In this document: positions 1-9,109 of the stretch, piece after piece
How the letters are laid out: each line of letters starts with the position of its first letter
How positions within the stretch are numbered: the stretch's first letter is position 1
Source of the DNA: JAICKN01 sp036489565
GTDB lineage: Bacteria; Acidobacteriota; Terriglobia; Terriglobales; Acidobacteriaceae
Length of the DNA: 64,000 bases
Assembly: GCA_036489565.1 (NCBI GenBank)
Contig: DASXFN010000019.1
Coordinates: 41,084 to 105,083 of the forward strand
Direction of reading: 5' to 3'
Notes under the pieces: generated by a model
Told to the model about the DNA's origin: nothing
The model's input: only the letters and a program-made list of their open reading frames with translations
The model's database searches: none
Translations under genes and position numbers: made by a program

Positions 1-945
1 AAGAAATGGGTGATAGAACCATGCGTGCTCAACGTTCTTTCCCGGAAAATGTGCAATGGGCTTGGCGTTTACAAATCCGCACTTAGCTATGACCGCATTC
101 GCCAATGTTTCGGCGACAATGTAAATCTCCTTGTCCGTCTCCAGCGCGACGTACTCTTCCGTGGGATGAAACGCCACAGCCATGGAGGCCGGCAACGTCC
201 ACGGCGTCGTAGTCCAGATGATGGTGAAGATTGGTTTGTCGCCAGCAATGCGCGCCTCTGCAAGCGCCGGATCAATGGTTCGCGGGTCAGACTGCAAGCG
301 ATACTTTACGTAAATTGCCGGGCTGGTATGGTTCGCGTACTCAACTTCGGCTTCCGCCAAAGCCGTGCGGTCGTGAATGCACCAGTAAACTGGACGCAGC
401 CCCTTGTAAATAAATCCCTTATCGAAGAACGCGTAAAAAGTGGCCAGCACCGCAGCCTCATACTGCGGAGTCATGGTCGAATAGGGATTGTCAAAGCGGC
501 CAAAAACAGCCAATCTTTTGAACTGCTCGCGCTGCAGATCGAGAAACTTTTGTGCATATTTTCTGCACTCCAGCCGCACATCGGTTGGCTTCATCTGCAA
601 CTTTTTGCCACCAAGTTTCTGGTCAACCTTGATTTCAATGGGAAGTCCATGACAGTCCCACCCGGGAACATATGGAGAATCAAAACCTGCCATGGTTTTG
701 GACTTTACGATGAAATCCTTCAAGCACTTGTTGAGCGCGTGGCCTAAATGCAAAGGACCATTGGCGTAAGGAGGGCCGTCGTGCAAAACATAGATTGGCG
801 CGCCCTTGCGGGCTTCGCGAAGCCGCTCATAAATACCCATTTGCTCCCATCGAGCCAAAATCCTGGGCTCATTCTGGGGAAGGTTGGCCTTCATGGGAAA
901 GTCGGTTTTCGGCAGATTTATGGTGGACTTCAAGTCGAACGACAC
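1..945 (-). CDS. ileS: Isoleucyl-tRNA synthetase, N-terminal part (cut by window edge)
   Basis: Charges tRNA-Ile with isoleucine; a cytoplasmic class I aminoacyl-tRNA synthetase. Reading the minus strand gives about 315 residues with the class I signature PPYANGPLHLGHAL (HLGH near residues 66-69), followed by the IleS-type segment GWDCHGLPIE and the start of the editing region (IIWTTTPWTLPA). The KMSKS part lies beyond the left edge. The start chosen is GTG at 945, preceded by GGAG about 11 bases upstream; an in-frame stop lies a little further upstream. The gene diverges from the TonB gene across about 300 bases. Family assignment is very secure; the exact start is less so. Confidence 0.93.
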   Translation of the reverse strand, partial: MSFDLKSTINLPKTDFPMKANLPQNEPRILARWEQMGIYERLREARKGAPIYVLHDGPPYANGPLHLGHALNKCLKDFIVKSKTMAGFDSPYVPGWDCHGLPIEIKVDQKLGGKKLQMKPTDVRLECRKYAQKFLDLQREQFKRLAVFGRFDNPYSTMTPQYEAAVLATFYAFFDKGFIYKGLRPVYWCIHDRTALAEAEVEYANHTSPAIYVKYRLQSDPRTIDPALAEARIAGDKPIFTIIWTTTPWTLPASMAVAFHPTEEYVALETDKEIYIVAETLANAVIAKCGFVNAKPIAHFPGKNVEHAWFYHPFL

Positions 946-1249
946 TCGGCAGGGTTCTCCCAAATGATTGATTTTATTTCATTATAGGGAGGGGAAGGGG
1001 AAACCGTCCACGAGCGCCCCGTATCTTTCCCGGTGAGGCCCCAAGTATGTTTACAAGGCGTTTACAAATCCTTGTGGGAATTGCCGGGCGTACATGTACA
1101 ATTTTCTACAAGTGACGTTTCCCGAGGGTTCGCATCTAAGTTGTGGTTTTAGAGGCCACGACGCTAAGGCGTGAACTTACATAATTTTATGATGGGTCCC
1201 ATTTCCTAAGCAACTTGGCAGGACATGTGCTCATCCTGAAATGTAGAAG
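946..1249. other. Divergent intergenic region ileS/tonB
   Basis: About 300 bases between the divergent ileS and TonB genes. It must hold both promoters, but I could not pick out a convincing -35/-10 pair, riboswitch or T-box. No tRNA-like fold or reading frame of note was seen. Confidence 0.5.
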
Positions 1250-2275
1250 ATGTTAACTGAAGAGAAACAACTCGGGTCAAATATGGCAGAAACCGTTCCA
1301 CGCACCGTACCGGAACCTGAGCCTGAACTCAGTTTTTTGTTACCCAAGGACTCAGAGCAGTCAATTCTGAAGTCCCTGTTCCGGAATCTTGACGACTTCT
1401 TCTTCCCGAAGAAGTTGCCCCCACTCGTGCTGACTTCGAAACCTGTTCCCGTCCGCGATATCTGGGGCTTTTACGATAATAAGAAGAACGGGATGGTGGG
1501 CTCGACCATTGCGCACATTATCCTCATCACGGCGATAATTGTTATTACCATCCTCGGCCGTCGCATCGTCAAAACGATTGTGAAGCCGGATGAAGTCGTC
1601 ACCTATACCGTGAGCGATACCCCAGTTCTGAAGCCGTCCAAAACTCAGGTGGGCGGCGGCGGTGGTGGCGGTGATCGTGACAAATTCCAGGCACCCAAGG
1701 GCAAGCTGCCCAAGCAGGATTTGCAGCAAATAACGCCGCCTATGATGGTGGTGCGCAACCAGAATCCTAAGCTGCAAGTTACGCCGACAGTCGTCGTGCC
1801 GCCTCAGGTAAAGATATCCATGAACAACATGCCGAACCTGGGCAATCCGATGGCGGCTATTCCGTCCGGTCCTCCTTCCAATGGCGTTGGAGCTAGCGGC
1901 GGAATCGGCGCAGGCGCGGGTGGTGGTGTTGGTGCAGGTGAAGGACCTGGATTCGGCCCTGGGCATGGAGGTGGAACTGGCGGCGGAGTGTTCCGCGTAG
2001 GCGGCGGTGTTTCGGCACCCAAACCCCTTTCGACTCCTGATCCTGAATACTCAGAAGAAGCCCGCAAGGCGAAATATCAGGGAACTTGCGTTCTGAACCT
2101 GATCGTCGGGCCGGATGGCCGAACAAGCAACATCCATGTGGCCCGCACCCTTGGCCTGGGGTTGGACGAGAAGGCCATTGAAGCAGTTAAGGGATGGACC
2201 TTCCAGCCAGCTATGAAAGATGGCCGCCCGGTCGCGGTTGCGGTTACTGTCCAGGTTGAGTTCCATCTGTACTGA
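1250..2275 (+). CDS. TonB-family energy transducer with Gly-rich linker
   Basis: Probably couples the proton-motive force of the inner membrane to outer-membrane receptors. The 341-residue frame has a cytoplasmic N-terminal stretch, one membrane segment at about residues 83-104, a Pro/Gly-rich periplasmic linker (a run of seven glycines near residue 137 and GGIGAGAGGGVGAG further on), and a C-terminal TonB domain from about residue 262 (PDPEYSEEARKAKYQG ... GWTFQPAMKDGRPV). A second ATG at 1283 (MAETVPR) is an alternative start; neither has a clear Shine-Dalgarno. The N-terminal cytoplasmic domain of about 80 residues is longer than in classic TonB. No exbB/exbD is adjacent. A strong hairpin terminator follows. 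Confidence 0.85.
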   Translation: MLTEEKQLGSNMAETVPRTVPEPEPELSFLLPKDSEQSILKSLFRNLDDFFFPKKLPPLVLTSKPVPVRDIWGFYDNKKNGMVGSTIAHIILITAIIVITILGRRIVKTIVKPDEVVTYTVSDTPVLKPSKTQVGGGGGGGDRDKFQAPKGKLPKQDLQQITPPMMVVRNQNPKLQVTPTVVVPPQVKISMNNMPNLGNPMAAIPSGPPSNGVGASGGIGAGAGGGVGAGEGPGFGPGHGGGTGGGVFRVGGGVSAPKPLSTPDPEYSEEARKAKYQGTCVLNLIVGPDGRTSNIHVARTLGLGLDEKAIEAVKGWTFQPAMKDGRPVAVAVTVQVEFHLY

Positions 2276-2297
2276 GTTGATTTGCAAAGCAGAAAAA

Positions 2298-2322
2298 GGC
2301 CGCCAATGGCGGCCTTTTTTTT
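2298..2322. terminator. Bidirectional intrinsic terminator
   Basis: Perfect 7-bp stem GGCCGCC-AAT-GGCGGCC followed by eight T and preceded by five A. It therefore works in both directions, serving the convergent TonB and murI genes. Confidence 0.9.
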
Positions 2323-2348
2323 ACTTTGAATTGCTTTCTGGCCGGTAC

Positions 2349-3170
2349 TTATTCCTTCAGATCCACATGTTGAACAAAATCAATTGGGCGGCCTAAAAAT
2401 TTCGCACCTAGCCTGCTGAATTTCTCGACAGAATCCGTAGCGAAAAATTTCAGCGTGGGAGCTTCGTTCGCAGGATTTCTCTGGCCAGCTCCCATCCCTG
2501 ACTTTTCGATTCCTAATTTCTCCGCCACAACCCGGGCCGTGGATTCTGCAGAATCCACGATTTCTACTTCGGGCGGAGTCATTCGGTCGAGCACGGATTT
2601 GATCAGCGGGTAGTGCGTGCATCCCAGAACAAGCACGTCGGCGGACTCAAATCCATCGCTGAATGCTTCATCCAGATAGATGCGCGCGACTTGTTCGGTC
2701 ACGGAATGCTCCGCCCATCCTTCTTCAACGAGCGGCACGAATAATGGGCAAGCTTTTTCTCTGGCCTGAACCCCGCGTGCTTCCAGAGCTTTGCGGTAGG
2801 CATGGCTGTTGACCGTTGCTTCGGTGCCAATCACGACGACTTTGCGTTTTTTGCTGGCCGAGGCGGCGTGCTCAGCTCCGGGTTCCACCACACCCACCAC
2901 CGGAACGTGTGCCGCTTGAGCGATTTGATCGAAAGCCAGCGCGGTTGCCGTGTTGCAGGCAATCACCAGCAGGTTCGCGCCCTGCTTTTCTAAAAAATCA
3001 GTTGCACCCAAAGCGTATTTCGCCACCGTCTCTGCGGACTTTGATCCGTAGGGAAGCCGGGCTGTATCGCCGAAGTAGAGGTAATTGGCATTCGGCACCA
3101 ACTCCAGCAGCGACTTGAGCACGGTCAATCCACCCATGCCGGAATCAAAAACACCAATGGTCGTTTGCAT
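2349..3170 (-). CDS. murI: Glutamate racemase
   Basis: Interconverts L- and D-glutamate and supplies D-Glu for peptidoglycan; cytoplasmic. From ATG 3170 the product is 273 residues, usual for MurI. Visible signatures are the N-terminal IGVFDSGMGGLTVL, the first catalytic cysteine in VIACNTATA and the second in VLGCTHYPL. The frame is open upstream to another ATG at 3194 (adds MAVSYSSF), but homology begins with MQTTIGVFDSG, so I use 3170; neither start has a good ribosome-binding site. It converges on the TonB gene with a shared terminator. Confidence 0.93.
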   Translation of the reverse strand: MQTTIGVFDSGMGGLTVLKSLLELVPNANYLYFGDTARLPYGSKSAETVAKYALGATDFLEKQGANLLVIACNTATALAFDQIAQAAHVPVVGVVEPGAEHAASASKKRKVVVIGTEATVNSHAYRKALEARGVQAREKACPLFVPLVEEGWAEHSVTEQVARIYLDEAFSDGFESADVLVLGCTHYPLIKSVLDRMTPPEVEIVDSAESTARVVAEKLGIEKSGMGAGQRNPANEAPTLKFFATDSVEKFSRLGAKFLGRPIDFVQHVDLKE

Positions 3171-3273
3171 AAATGAAGAATAACTCACGGCCATGAAAAT
3201 CGCGCAAGTGCCACCTAGATCGCTTTATCCAACGTGCAGCCCAGACAAAGAATTGTTAGAGTAATACTTACTC

Positions 3274-4026
3274 ATGCGCCTGGTCATCAAAGTCGGCACC
3301 AGTCTGATTGCTCCCGGTGGGCGGATTGACACCGTGCGAATGCGTGCGCTTGTGGACCAGTTGGACCTGCCCAGCCACGAATATCTGATTGTCAGCTCGG
3401 GGGCAATTGCTTCTGGCATGTTGCATCTTGGCTTGAAGGAGAAGCCCTCCAGCGTGCCCCAGATGCAGGCCTGCGCCGCCGTCGGCCAAAGTCTGCTGAT
3501 GCATACTTACGAACAGCTTTTCTTTGGCAAGAAAGTAGTGGCGCAGCTTCTGCTTTCAAACGATGACTTTACTTCGCCGGTGCGCTACAAGAATCTGCAG
3601 AATGCTCTGAATGAACTTTTGAAGCTAGGCGTCGTCCCTGTCATCAATGAGAATGACAGCGTTTCCGTTCGCGAACTTGTAGGCGCGTTTGGTGACAACG
3701 ACGAGTTGAGCGGCCTGCTGGCGACCGCTGTAAAGGCGGATTGGCTGCTTTTGCTGACGGATGTGGACGGATTTTATGTGCCCAACGGCAAGCGCCCCAA
3801 AATCGTGCGCACCATCCGCAAACTGACGGCGGAGATGGAAGCCTTGTGCGATGGCCAATCCAAGTTGGGCCGTGGCGGCATGCGATCCAAACTGCGAGCC
3901 GCGAAGGTCGCGAGCGAATCTGGCGTGCACGTGGCCATCGTGAACGGCCGGCATCCTTCCGCGATTCCATCGGGTATGGAACGTAAAATAGGAACATACT
4001 TCCCGCCTGCGAATGGGAAACGCTGA
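3274..4026 (+). CDS. proB: Glutamate 5-kinase, short form without PUA domain
   Basis: Phosphorylates glutamate to gamma-glutamyl phosphate, the first step of proline synthesis. At 250 residues it is the catalytic amino-acid-kinase domain only: IKVGTSLI near the N terminus, IVSSGAIASG, VPVINENDSV and the substrate loop FGDNDELSGLLA are all present. The C-terminal PUA domain (about 100 residues) found in the E. coli enzyme is absent. The stop codon is followed one base later by the preferred proA start, indicating a translationally coupled proBA operon. Confidence 0.93.
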   Translation: MRLVIKVGTSLIAPGGRIDTVRMRALVDQLDLPSHEYLIVSSGAIASGMLHLGLKEKPSSVPQMQACAAVGQSLLMHTYEQLFFGKKVVAQLLLSNDDFTSPVRYKNLQNALNELLKLGVVPVINENDSVSVRELVGAFGDNDELSGLLATAVKADWLLLLTDVDGFYVPNGKRPKIVRTIRKLTAEMEALCDGQSKLGRGGMRSKLRAAKVASESGVHVAIVNGRHPSAIPSGMERKIGTYFPPANGKR

Positions 4027-4027
4027 T

Positions 4028-5284
4028 ATGGCGACCTCTGTGATTGCGCAACCGACAACTCGCGAAAAGCTCCTGCGCGCGCGCAAGGCGGCGGCGGAAC
4101 TCGCTCAATTTTCGACGGAGCAAAAAAACTCTCTATTGTTGGCCATCGCTAGCGCTATCGAAGCGAATGCCGCGAGCATTCTGCAGGCGAACGAAAAAGA
4201 TTTAGAGCTGTCCGGCCTGGAAGGCGCCATGCGGGAGCGGTTGACGTTGAATCCCAAACGCGTTGCGGAGATGGCCAAAGGCGTGCGCGATGTCGCTGCG
4301 CTGGCTGATCCAGTGGATGAGACGGTTTCTGAATGGACGTTGCCCAACGGACTACGCATTCGCAAGGTACGCGTGCCGTTGGGTGTGGTCGGGATCATCT
4401 ACGAATCGCGTCCCAACGTCACCGTGGACACGGTCGCGCTCACGCTGAAGACTGGCAACGCGATTGTGTTGCGAGGCGGGAAAGAGGCTATTCACAGCAA
4501 TCAGCGCTTGGTAGAAATTTTAAATAGCGTGAAGGGCATTCCGGACGGAGCCATTGAATTGCTCGATTCAACTACGCGTGAATCGGTGGGCGAGCTGATT
4601 AAAGCCCGAGGACTAGTGGATGTGATTGTCCCACGCGGCGGCGAAGGCTTGATTTCGTTCGTGGTGGAAAATTCCACGGTCCCGGTAATTGAGACCGGGG
4701 CGGGGAACTGCCATGTCTTCGTGGATGAGTCAGCCGATCTGGCAATGGCAGACTCGATTGTGATCAATGCCAAAACGCAGCGGCCTTCGGTCTGCAATGC
4801 GGCGGAAAAATTATTGGTGCATAAAAGCATAGCCGCGGAGTATGTGCCGCATATCGTGAAAAAGCTGATTGACGCTGGCGTCGAAGTTCGCGGGGATGCG
4901 GAGATCTGCAAGCTTGCCTCGGGTCAGGCTGTGGCCCCGGCAAGCGAACAGGATTGGAGTGAGGAGTACCTCAGACTCTGCATGGCGGTGCATGTGGTTT
5001 CCGATGTGGACGAAGCCATTCGCCACATTAATCAGTATTCCACCAAGCACTCGGATTCCATCGTTACGAGTGTGGAAGAAAATGCGCGGCGCTTTCTTCG
5101 CTTGGTGGATTCGGCCGCAGTGTACTGGAATGCTTCCACGCGATTTACCGACGGCGCGGAGTTCGGCTTTGGCGCGGAGATGGGTATCAGCACACAGAAA
5201 CTCCACTGCCGCGGGCCATTCGCCTTAACCGAGTTGACTTCGACTAAATTTGAAGTAGTGGGAACGGGACAGATCAGGAAGTAG
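4028..5284 (+). CDS. proA: Gamma-glutamyl phosphate reductase
   Basis: Reduces gamma-glutamyl phosphate with NADPH to glutamate-5-semialdehyde, the second step of proline synthesis. The 418-residue product shows the aldehyde-dehydrogenase-like fold signatures: GVVGIIYESRPNVTVD, ALTLKTGNAIVLRGGKEA, and the catalytic cysteine in QRPSVCNAAEKLL. The C-terminal FGFGAEMGISTQKLHCRGP is typical of ProA. I chose ATG 4028 (MATSVIAQP), just after the proB stop, over ATG 4013 inside proB. The pair forms a two-gene operon. Confidence 0.95.
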   Translation: MATSVIAQPTTREKLLRARKAAAELAQFSTEQKNSLLLAIASAIEANAASILQANEKDLELSGLEGAMRERLTLNPKRVAEMAKGVRDVAALADPVDETVSEWTLPNGLRIRKVRVPLGVVGIIYESRPNVTVDTVALTLKTGNAIVLRGGKEAIHSNQRLVEILNSVKGIPDGAIELLDSTTRESVGELIKARGLVDVIVPRGGEGLISFVVENSTVPVIETGAGNCHVFVDESADLAMADSIVINAKTQRPSVCNAAEKLLVHKSIAAEYVPHIVKKLIDAGVEVRGDAEICKLASGQAVAPASEQDWSEEYLRLCMAVHVVSDVDEAIRHINQYSTKHSDSIVTSVEENARRFLRLVDSAAVYWNASTRFTDGAEFGFGAEMGISTQKLHCRGPFALTELTSTKFEVVGTGQIRK

Positions 5285-5338
5285 ATTGTTCTAGCGGTTT
5301 GCCAGCGTTGCGACTTCGCCAAATTTAATATTCGAAAT

Positions 5339-5653
5339 ATGTTCGTGATTGATTCAACAATTGATCGCCTAATCCGGCAAGCGATCCGCGAAAAGCGTCT
5401 TATGCGCTTCATCTACACAGGCAAAGTGCGGGTGGTCGAACCCCATGACTACGGCGTGCAGAACGGAAAATTGCGTTTGCTTTCGTACCAGATTGGTGGC
5501 GAGAGCAATAGCGGAGCATTACCCGCATGGCGGTGGATTGATGTGGGTAATATGTCCGAAGTCAGCATCGAAGACACCACGTTCAAAGGCAGCCGCGGGC
5601 CTGACTCGATGCAGCATCACAAGTGGGACGAACTTTACGCGCGTGTCGCTTAA
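5339..5653 (+). CDS. Stand-alone WYL-like domain protein
   Basis: A 104-residue protein resembling a single WYL-type domain: an N-terminal helix (LIRQAIREKRLMRFIYTGK), then a strand-rich part (RVVEPHDYGVQNGKLRLLSYQIGG) and a closing SEVSIEDTTFKGSRG. WYL domains are usually the ligand-sensing part of HTH regulators; here there is no HTH. Whether it binds a ligand, a nucleic acid or a partner is unknown. It lies 54 bases after proA on the same strand and faces serB. The fold assignment is by motif resemblance only. Confidence 0.6.
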   Translation: MFVIDSTIDRLIRQAIREKRLMRFIYTGKVRVVEPHDYGVQNGKLRLLSYQIGGESNSGALPAWRWIDVGNMSEVSIEDTTFKGSRGPDSMQHHKWDELYARVA

Positions 5654-5676
5654 GCTTTGTGTCGCTCAGTTCTGGT

Positions 5677-6906
5677 TCACTTCTGCGCAGCGATTGCGTG
5701 AAGATCGCGGTCGCGCACGCCAATTAAATACAACAAACTGTCGAGCCCTAAGAAAGACAGCGAGTGGTTCGCGCTCTTGCGTACCAGCGGCTTGGCGTGG
5801 AAAGCGATGCCCATGCCGGCAATGCTGAGCATGGGAAGGTCGTTGGCGCCGTCGCCAATTGCTACGACTTGATCGAGTGAGATGTTTTCTTTCTTCGCGA
5901 TCTCCTGTAGCAGTTCTGCCTTCCGCTTGCCATCTACGATTTCGCCCCGGACCTTGCCGGTGACCACGCCGCCCGCAATTTCTAGTTCGTTGGCGAAAAC
6001 GTAATCAATCCCCAATCGCTGCCGCAAATACTCCCCGAAGAAGGTAAATCCGCCGGAAAGGATCGCGGTTTTATATCCCAGCAGGTTGAGTGCGGAAATC
6101 AGGCGCTCGGCGCCTTCCGCGAGCGGGATTGCCTCCAGAACTTTTTTCAACTCTTCTTCAGGTAAGCCGCCCAGCAGCGATAGCCTCTTGGTGAAACTTT
6201 GTTTGAAGTCTAGTTCGCCGCGCATGGCGGCCGCCGTAATTTTTGCAACTTCATCTCCTACGCCTTTCAGCTTTGCAAGTTCGTCGATCACTTCGCCCTG
6301 AATCAGGGTTGAGTCCATATCGAAGGCGAACAGTCGGCGGTTGCGCCGGTGAATGCTCTCGCGCTGAAAAGCGATATCAAAGTTGAATGTTTGCGTCAGG
6401 GCCATCAGGTCAGCGCGCAGGGTGGCAGAAGAATCGGTTTCGCCGCTGATTTCAAGTTCAATGCAGGCATTGGTGTTGGGATTATTTCCGGTCAGTGACA
6501 GCCGTCCCGAGAGCCGTTCAATGCGATCAATATTCAAGGCATTGTCGGAAATCGAAGCGCTTACCCGCGCCAGTTGTTCCGCCGTAATGATCCGGCCCAG
6601 CACCGAAATAATGAACCGGTGCTTACCCTGCGTTCCCACCCAATGTTCAAAAGCCTGCTGATTGATGGGCGTGAATTTTACCTGGAGGTCAAGTTCATGC
6701 GCCTGCACTATGAGTTCTTTTTTGAGCGGTGTAAATTCTTTTCCTGCAGGAATTTCAATCAGTATGGCAAGAGCCAGCGTTTCATGCACGACGGCCTGTC
6801 CAATGTCGAGAATGCGCACGTCGTAAGTGGCAAGAATGTTTGCGAGAGAACTGGTTTGGCCTGGCTTGTCCCCGCCGGAAAGATTAATGAGGATATATTT
6901 GCTCAT
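5677..6906 (-). CDS. serB: Phosphoserine phosphatase with N-terminal ACT region
   Basis: Hydrolyses O-phosphoserine, the last step of serine synthesis; cytoplasmic. The 409-residue product has an N-terminal region of about 190 residues that looks like two ACT-type regulatory modules (MSKYILINLSGGDKPGQTSS and HRFIISVLGRIITAEQL), then a HAD phosphatase domain. The HAD motifs are FAFDMDSTLIQGE, the SGG motif in ILSGGFTFF, and GDGANDLPML. The frame is open 18 codons upstream to 6960, but the ACT homology begins at MSKYILIN (6906). The mutase gene upstream on the same strand ends 60 bases before this start, so the two are probably co-transcribed. Confidence 0.93.
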   Translation of the reverse strand: MSKYILINLSGGDKPGQTSSLANILATYDVRILDIGQAVVHETLALAILIEIPAGKEFTPLKKELIVQAHELDLQVKFTPINQQAFEHWVGTQGKHRFIISVLGRIITAEQLARVSASISDNALNIDRIERLSGRLSLTGNNPNTNACIELEISGETDSSATLRADLMALTQTFNFDIAFQRESIHRRNRRLFAFDMDSTLIQGEVIDELAKLKGVGDEVAKITAAAMRGELDFKQSFTKRLSLLGGLPEEELKKVLEAIPLAEGAERLISALNLLGYKTAILSGGFTFFGEYLRQRLGIDYVFANELEIAGGVVTGKVRGEIVDGKRKAELLQEIAKKENISLDQVVAIGDGANDLPMLSIAGMGIAFHAKPLVRKSANHSLSFLGLDSLLYLIGVRDRDLHAIAAQK

Positions 6907-6966
6907 GAAAATGTGAAGGCGACTTATTAGATTAACAGGACGTTGCGCTGAAGATTGCAACAGGAA

Positions 6967-8760
6967 TCATGCGATACTTACTTCCGTGTAGCTTCCAAAT
7001 ACCTCGCGTAATGCCTCGCAAATCTCGCCCACCGTCGCATAGGCTCTTACAGCCTCAATAATGAAGGGCATGGTATTGGCGGGCGACACGCCATGGGCCT
7101 CGGCTTTCGGCTCTTGCGCCGCTGCCTTCTGCAACGCACTCAAGCAGCGCCGGACTTCCTCATTCGAGCGGCGCGATCGCAACGCTTTCAGCTTGGCCGA
7201 TTGGCTGACGGCAACGCTTTCGTCAATATAGAGAGTGGATGGAGCCTCTTCCTGGACGCTAAATTCGTTCACCCCGACGATGACCTTTTCTTTGGCTTCC
7301 ACCGCGCGCTGGTATTGATACGAAGCCTCCGCAATCTCTTTCTGCGGATAGCCGCGTTCGATGGCCTTCACCATTCCGCCCATGGCATCAAGCTTGCCAA
7401 AATAGTCGAAGGCGCCTTGTTCCATGGCCAGCGTCAAGGTTTCGAGAAAATAAGATCCACCCAAGGGATCCACCGTCTGCGTCACGCCTGATTCGTAGGC
7501 GATGATCTGCTGCGTGCGCAGAGCAATGCGAGCAGCTTCTTCGGTGGGCAACGCCAGGGCTTCATCGTACGCGTCCGTGTGAAGGGACTGCGTGCCTCCC
7601 AGTACCGCGGCCAGCGCCTGGATCGCCACCCGGGAAATATTATTCATCGGTTGCTGCGCGGGAAGGGAAACGCCCGCCGTTTGAGTATGAAAACGCATAA
7701 GCCATGTACGCGGGTTTTTCGCTCCGAACCTGTCTTTCATGACCTGGTACCAGATCTTGCGCGCCGCCCGGTACTTGGCGATCTCCTCAAAAAAGTCATT
7801 GTGCGCATTGAAGAAAAAGCTGAGCCGCGGGCCAAATTCGTCCACATCCAAGCCGCGCCTTCGCGCCCATTCCACATATTCCACGCCGTCATACAGCGTG
7901 AAAGCCAGCTCTTGCAGCGCCGTCGAGCCTGCTTCTCGAATGTGATAACCGCTAATTGAGATGGTATTAAATCGCGGCGTGAACTCTGAGCCAAACTCAA
8001 ATGTATCCACCACCAGTCGCATGGAAGGTACAGGCGGATAGATATATTCCTTCTGCGCAATGTACTCTTTCAGAATGTCATTTTGCAGCGTGCCGGAAAT
8101 CTTTTTCCAGTCGGCTCCCTGCTTCTCCGCGACGACCAAATACATCGCCCACAGCACCGATGCCGGAGAATTAATGGTCATCGAGACCGTCGTTTTCTCC
8201 AGATCAATGCCCGAGAATAGAACTTCCATGTCTTCGAGCGAATCAATGGCCACGCCGCATTTGCCGACCTCGCCTTCGCTTGCGGGATGGTCGGAGTCAT
8301 AGCCCATTAGCGTAGGTAGATCAAAGGCGACCGACAGTCCGCCTCCCCCTTGTTCCAACAAGTAACGATAGCGCTGGTTGGTTTCTTCAGGCGAAGCGAA
8401 GCCCGAGAACTGACGCATGGTGAAAAGTTTGCCGCGATAGCCATTCGCATGAATGCCGCGAGTAAACGGCGGCTGGCCCGGATTTCCTGAATGCTCCTCG
8501 GAATTCCAATCCGCGGGAAAGTCAGCATGCGTGTACAAACGTCGAACCGGAGCACCCGAAATTGTGGTGAATCGGGCCGGGCCATTCTTCTCCAGATTCA
8601 CGCCGCTCGCCGCGCCAATAGGTCTTTCCGGGGATTTCTCCAGCGCAGGCGCAAGCGTCTGCGCTGCCCAGTCATTCTCGCGGGCAGAGGGATGCCTTTC
8701 TTCCATGACATCCGCAATCGGATTTTCAGCGACTAGCGGTTTAGATGGTGTTTCCGCCAT
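6967..8760 (-). CDS. Methylmalonyl-CoA mutase-family large (catalytic) subunit
   Basis: Member of the B12-dependent acyl-CoA mutase family, catalysing carbon-skeleton rearrangements such as (R)-methylmalonyl-CoA to succinyl-CoA. The 597-residue product covers the TIM-barrel substrate domain: RRLYTHADFP, FTRGIHANGYRGKLFTMRQF, GLSVAFDLPTLMGYDSDHP, RFHTQTAGVSL and GGTQSLHTDAYDEA. The C-terminal cobalamin-binding domain (DxHxxG) is missing, so it should need a separate small B12 subunit, as in archaeal/Alphaproteobacterial split mutases. Substrate (methylmalonyl-, isobutyryl- or ethylmalonyl-CoA) cannot be decided by eye. The N terminus carries about 50 extra residues. serB lies directly downstream. 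Confidence 0.85.
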   Translation of the reverse strand: MAETPSKPLVAENPIADVMEERHPSARENDWAAQTLAPALEKSPERPIGAASGVNLEKNGPARFTTISGAPVRRLYTHADFPADWNSEEHSGNPGQPPFTRGIHANGYRGKLFTMRQFSGFASPEETNQRYRYLLEQGGGGLSVAFDLPTLMGYDSDHPASEGEVGKCGVAIDSLEDMEVLFSGIDLEKTTVSMTINSPASVLWAMYLVVAEKQGADWKKISGTLQNDILKEYIAQKEYIYPPVPSMRLVVDTFEFGSEFTPRFNTISISGYHIREAGSTALQELAFTLYDGVEYVEWARRRGLDVDEFGPRLSFFFNAHNDFFEEIAKYRAARKIWYQVMKDRFGAKNPRTWLMRFHTQTAGVSLPAQQPMNNISRVAIQALAAVLGGTQSLHTDAYDEALALPTEEAARIALRTQQIIAYESGVTQTVDPLGGSYFLETLTLAMEQGAFDYFGKLDAMGGMVKAIERGYPQKEIAEASYQYQRAVEAKEKVIVGVNEFSVQEEAPSTLYIDESVAVSQSAKLKALRSRRSNEEVRRCLSALQKAAAQEPKAEAHGVSPANTMPFIIEAVRAYATVGEICEALREVFGSYTEVSIA

Positions 8761-9109
8761 AGGCCCTCGCGACTTTGATCATAGATCATTAGGAGGACTC
8801 AAGCCTTGGGGCAAGATTGCGGCCGATCGTCTCAGCGCAGGGCGTGTGATTTCGTTGTCTTATGTTTAGGTTGCCCGATCCCATCCAATAGCCCCCCAGC
8901 CAGGTAGCTGACGGTTCACCGTTGCATCCATTACAATCAATAGATCAAAACATATCGGCTTCAGGCAGGTAACCGGAACAGCGGAAAAACTCAAGATCAG
9001 CATTCAATATCAAGAATAGGCGTAAAAAATCGAAGAGCCTCCGCCAGATCAGCTCCAGAACATTGCACAAACGTTTCCACAATATTAGTAGAGTTTTGCT
9101 GGACAAGAA
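8761..9109. other. Divergent intergenic region mutase/glyQ
   Basis: About 350 bases between divergent genes. I looked for a glycine riboswitch or T-box ahead of glyQ and saw neither a T-box consensus nor a terminator hairpin. No coding frame is convincing. The region presumably contains both promoters. Confidence 0.4.

Noticed and set aside
10..747. Long open frame on the + strand (245 codons) at the left edge
   Set aside because: The opposite strand encodes unmistakable IleS with the HIGH motif; this frame has no recognisable domain and is an antisense shadow.
8761..9109. Possible T-box or glycine riboswitch ahead of glyQ
   Set aside because: No T-box consensus, no paired glycine-aptamer core and no terminator hairpin could be found by eye.
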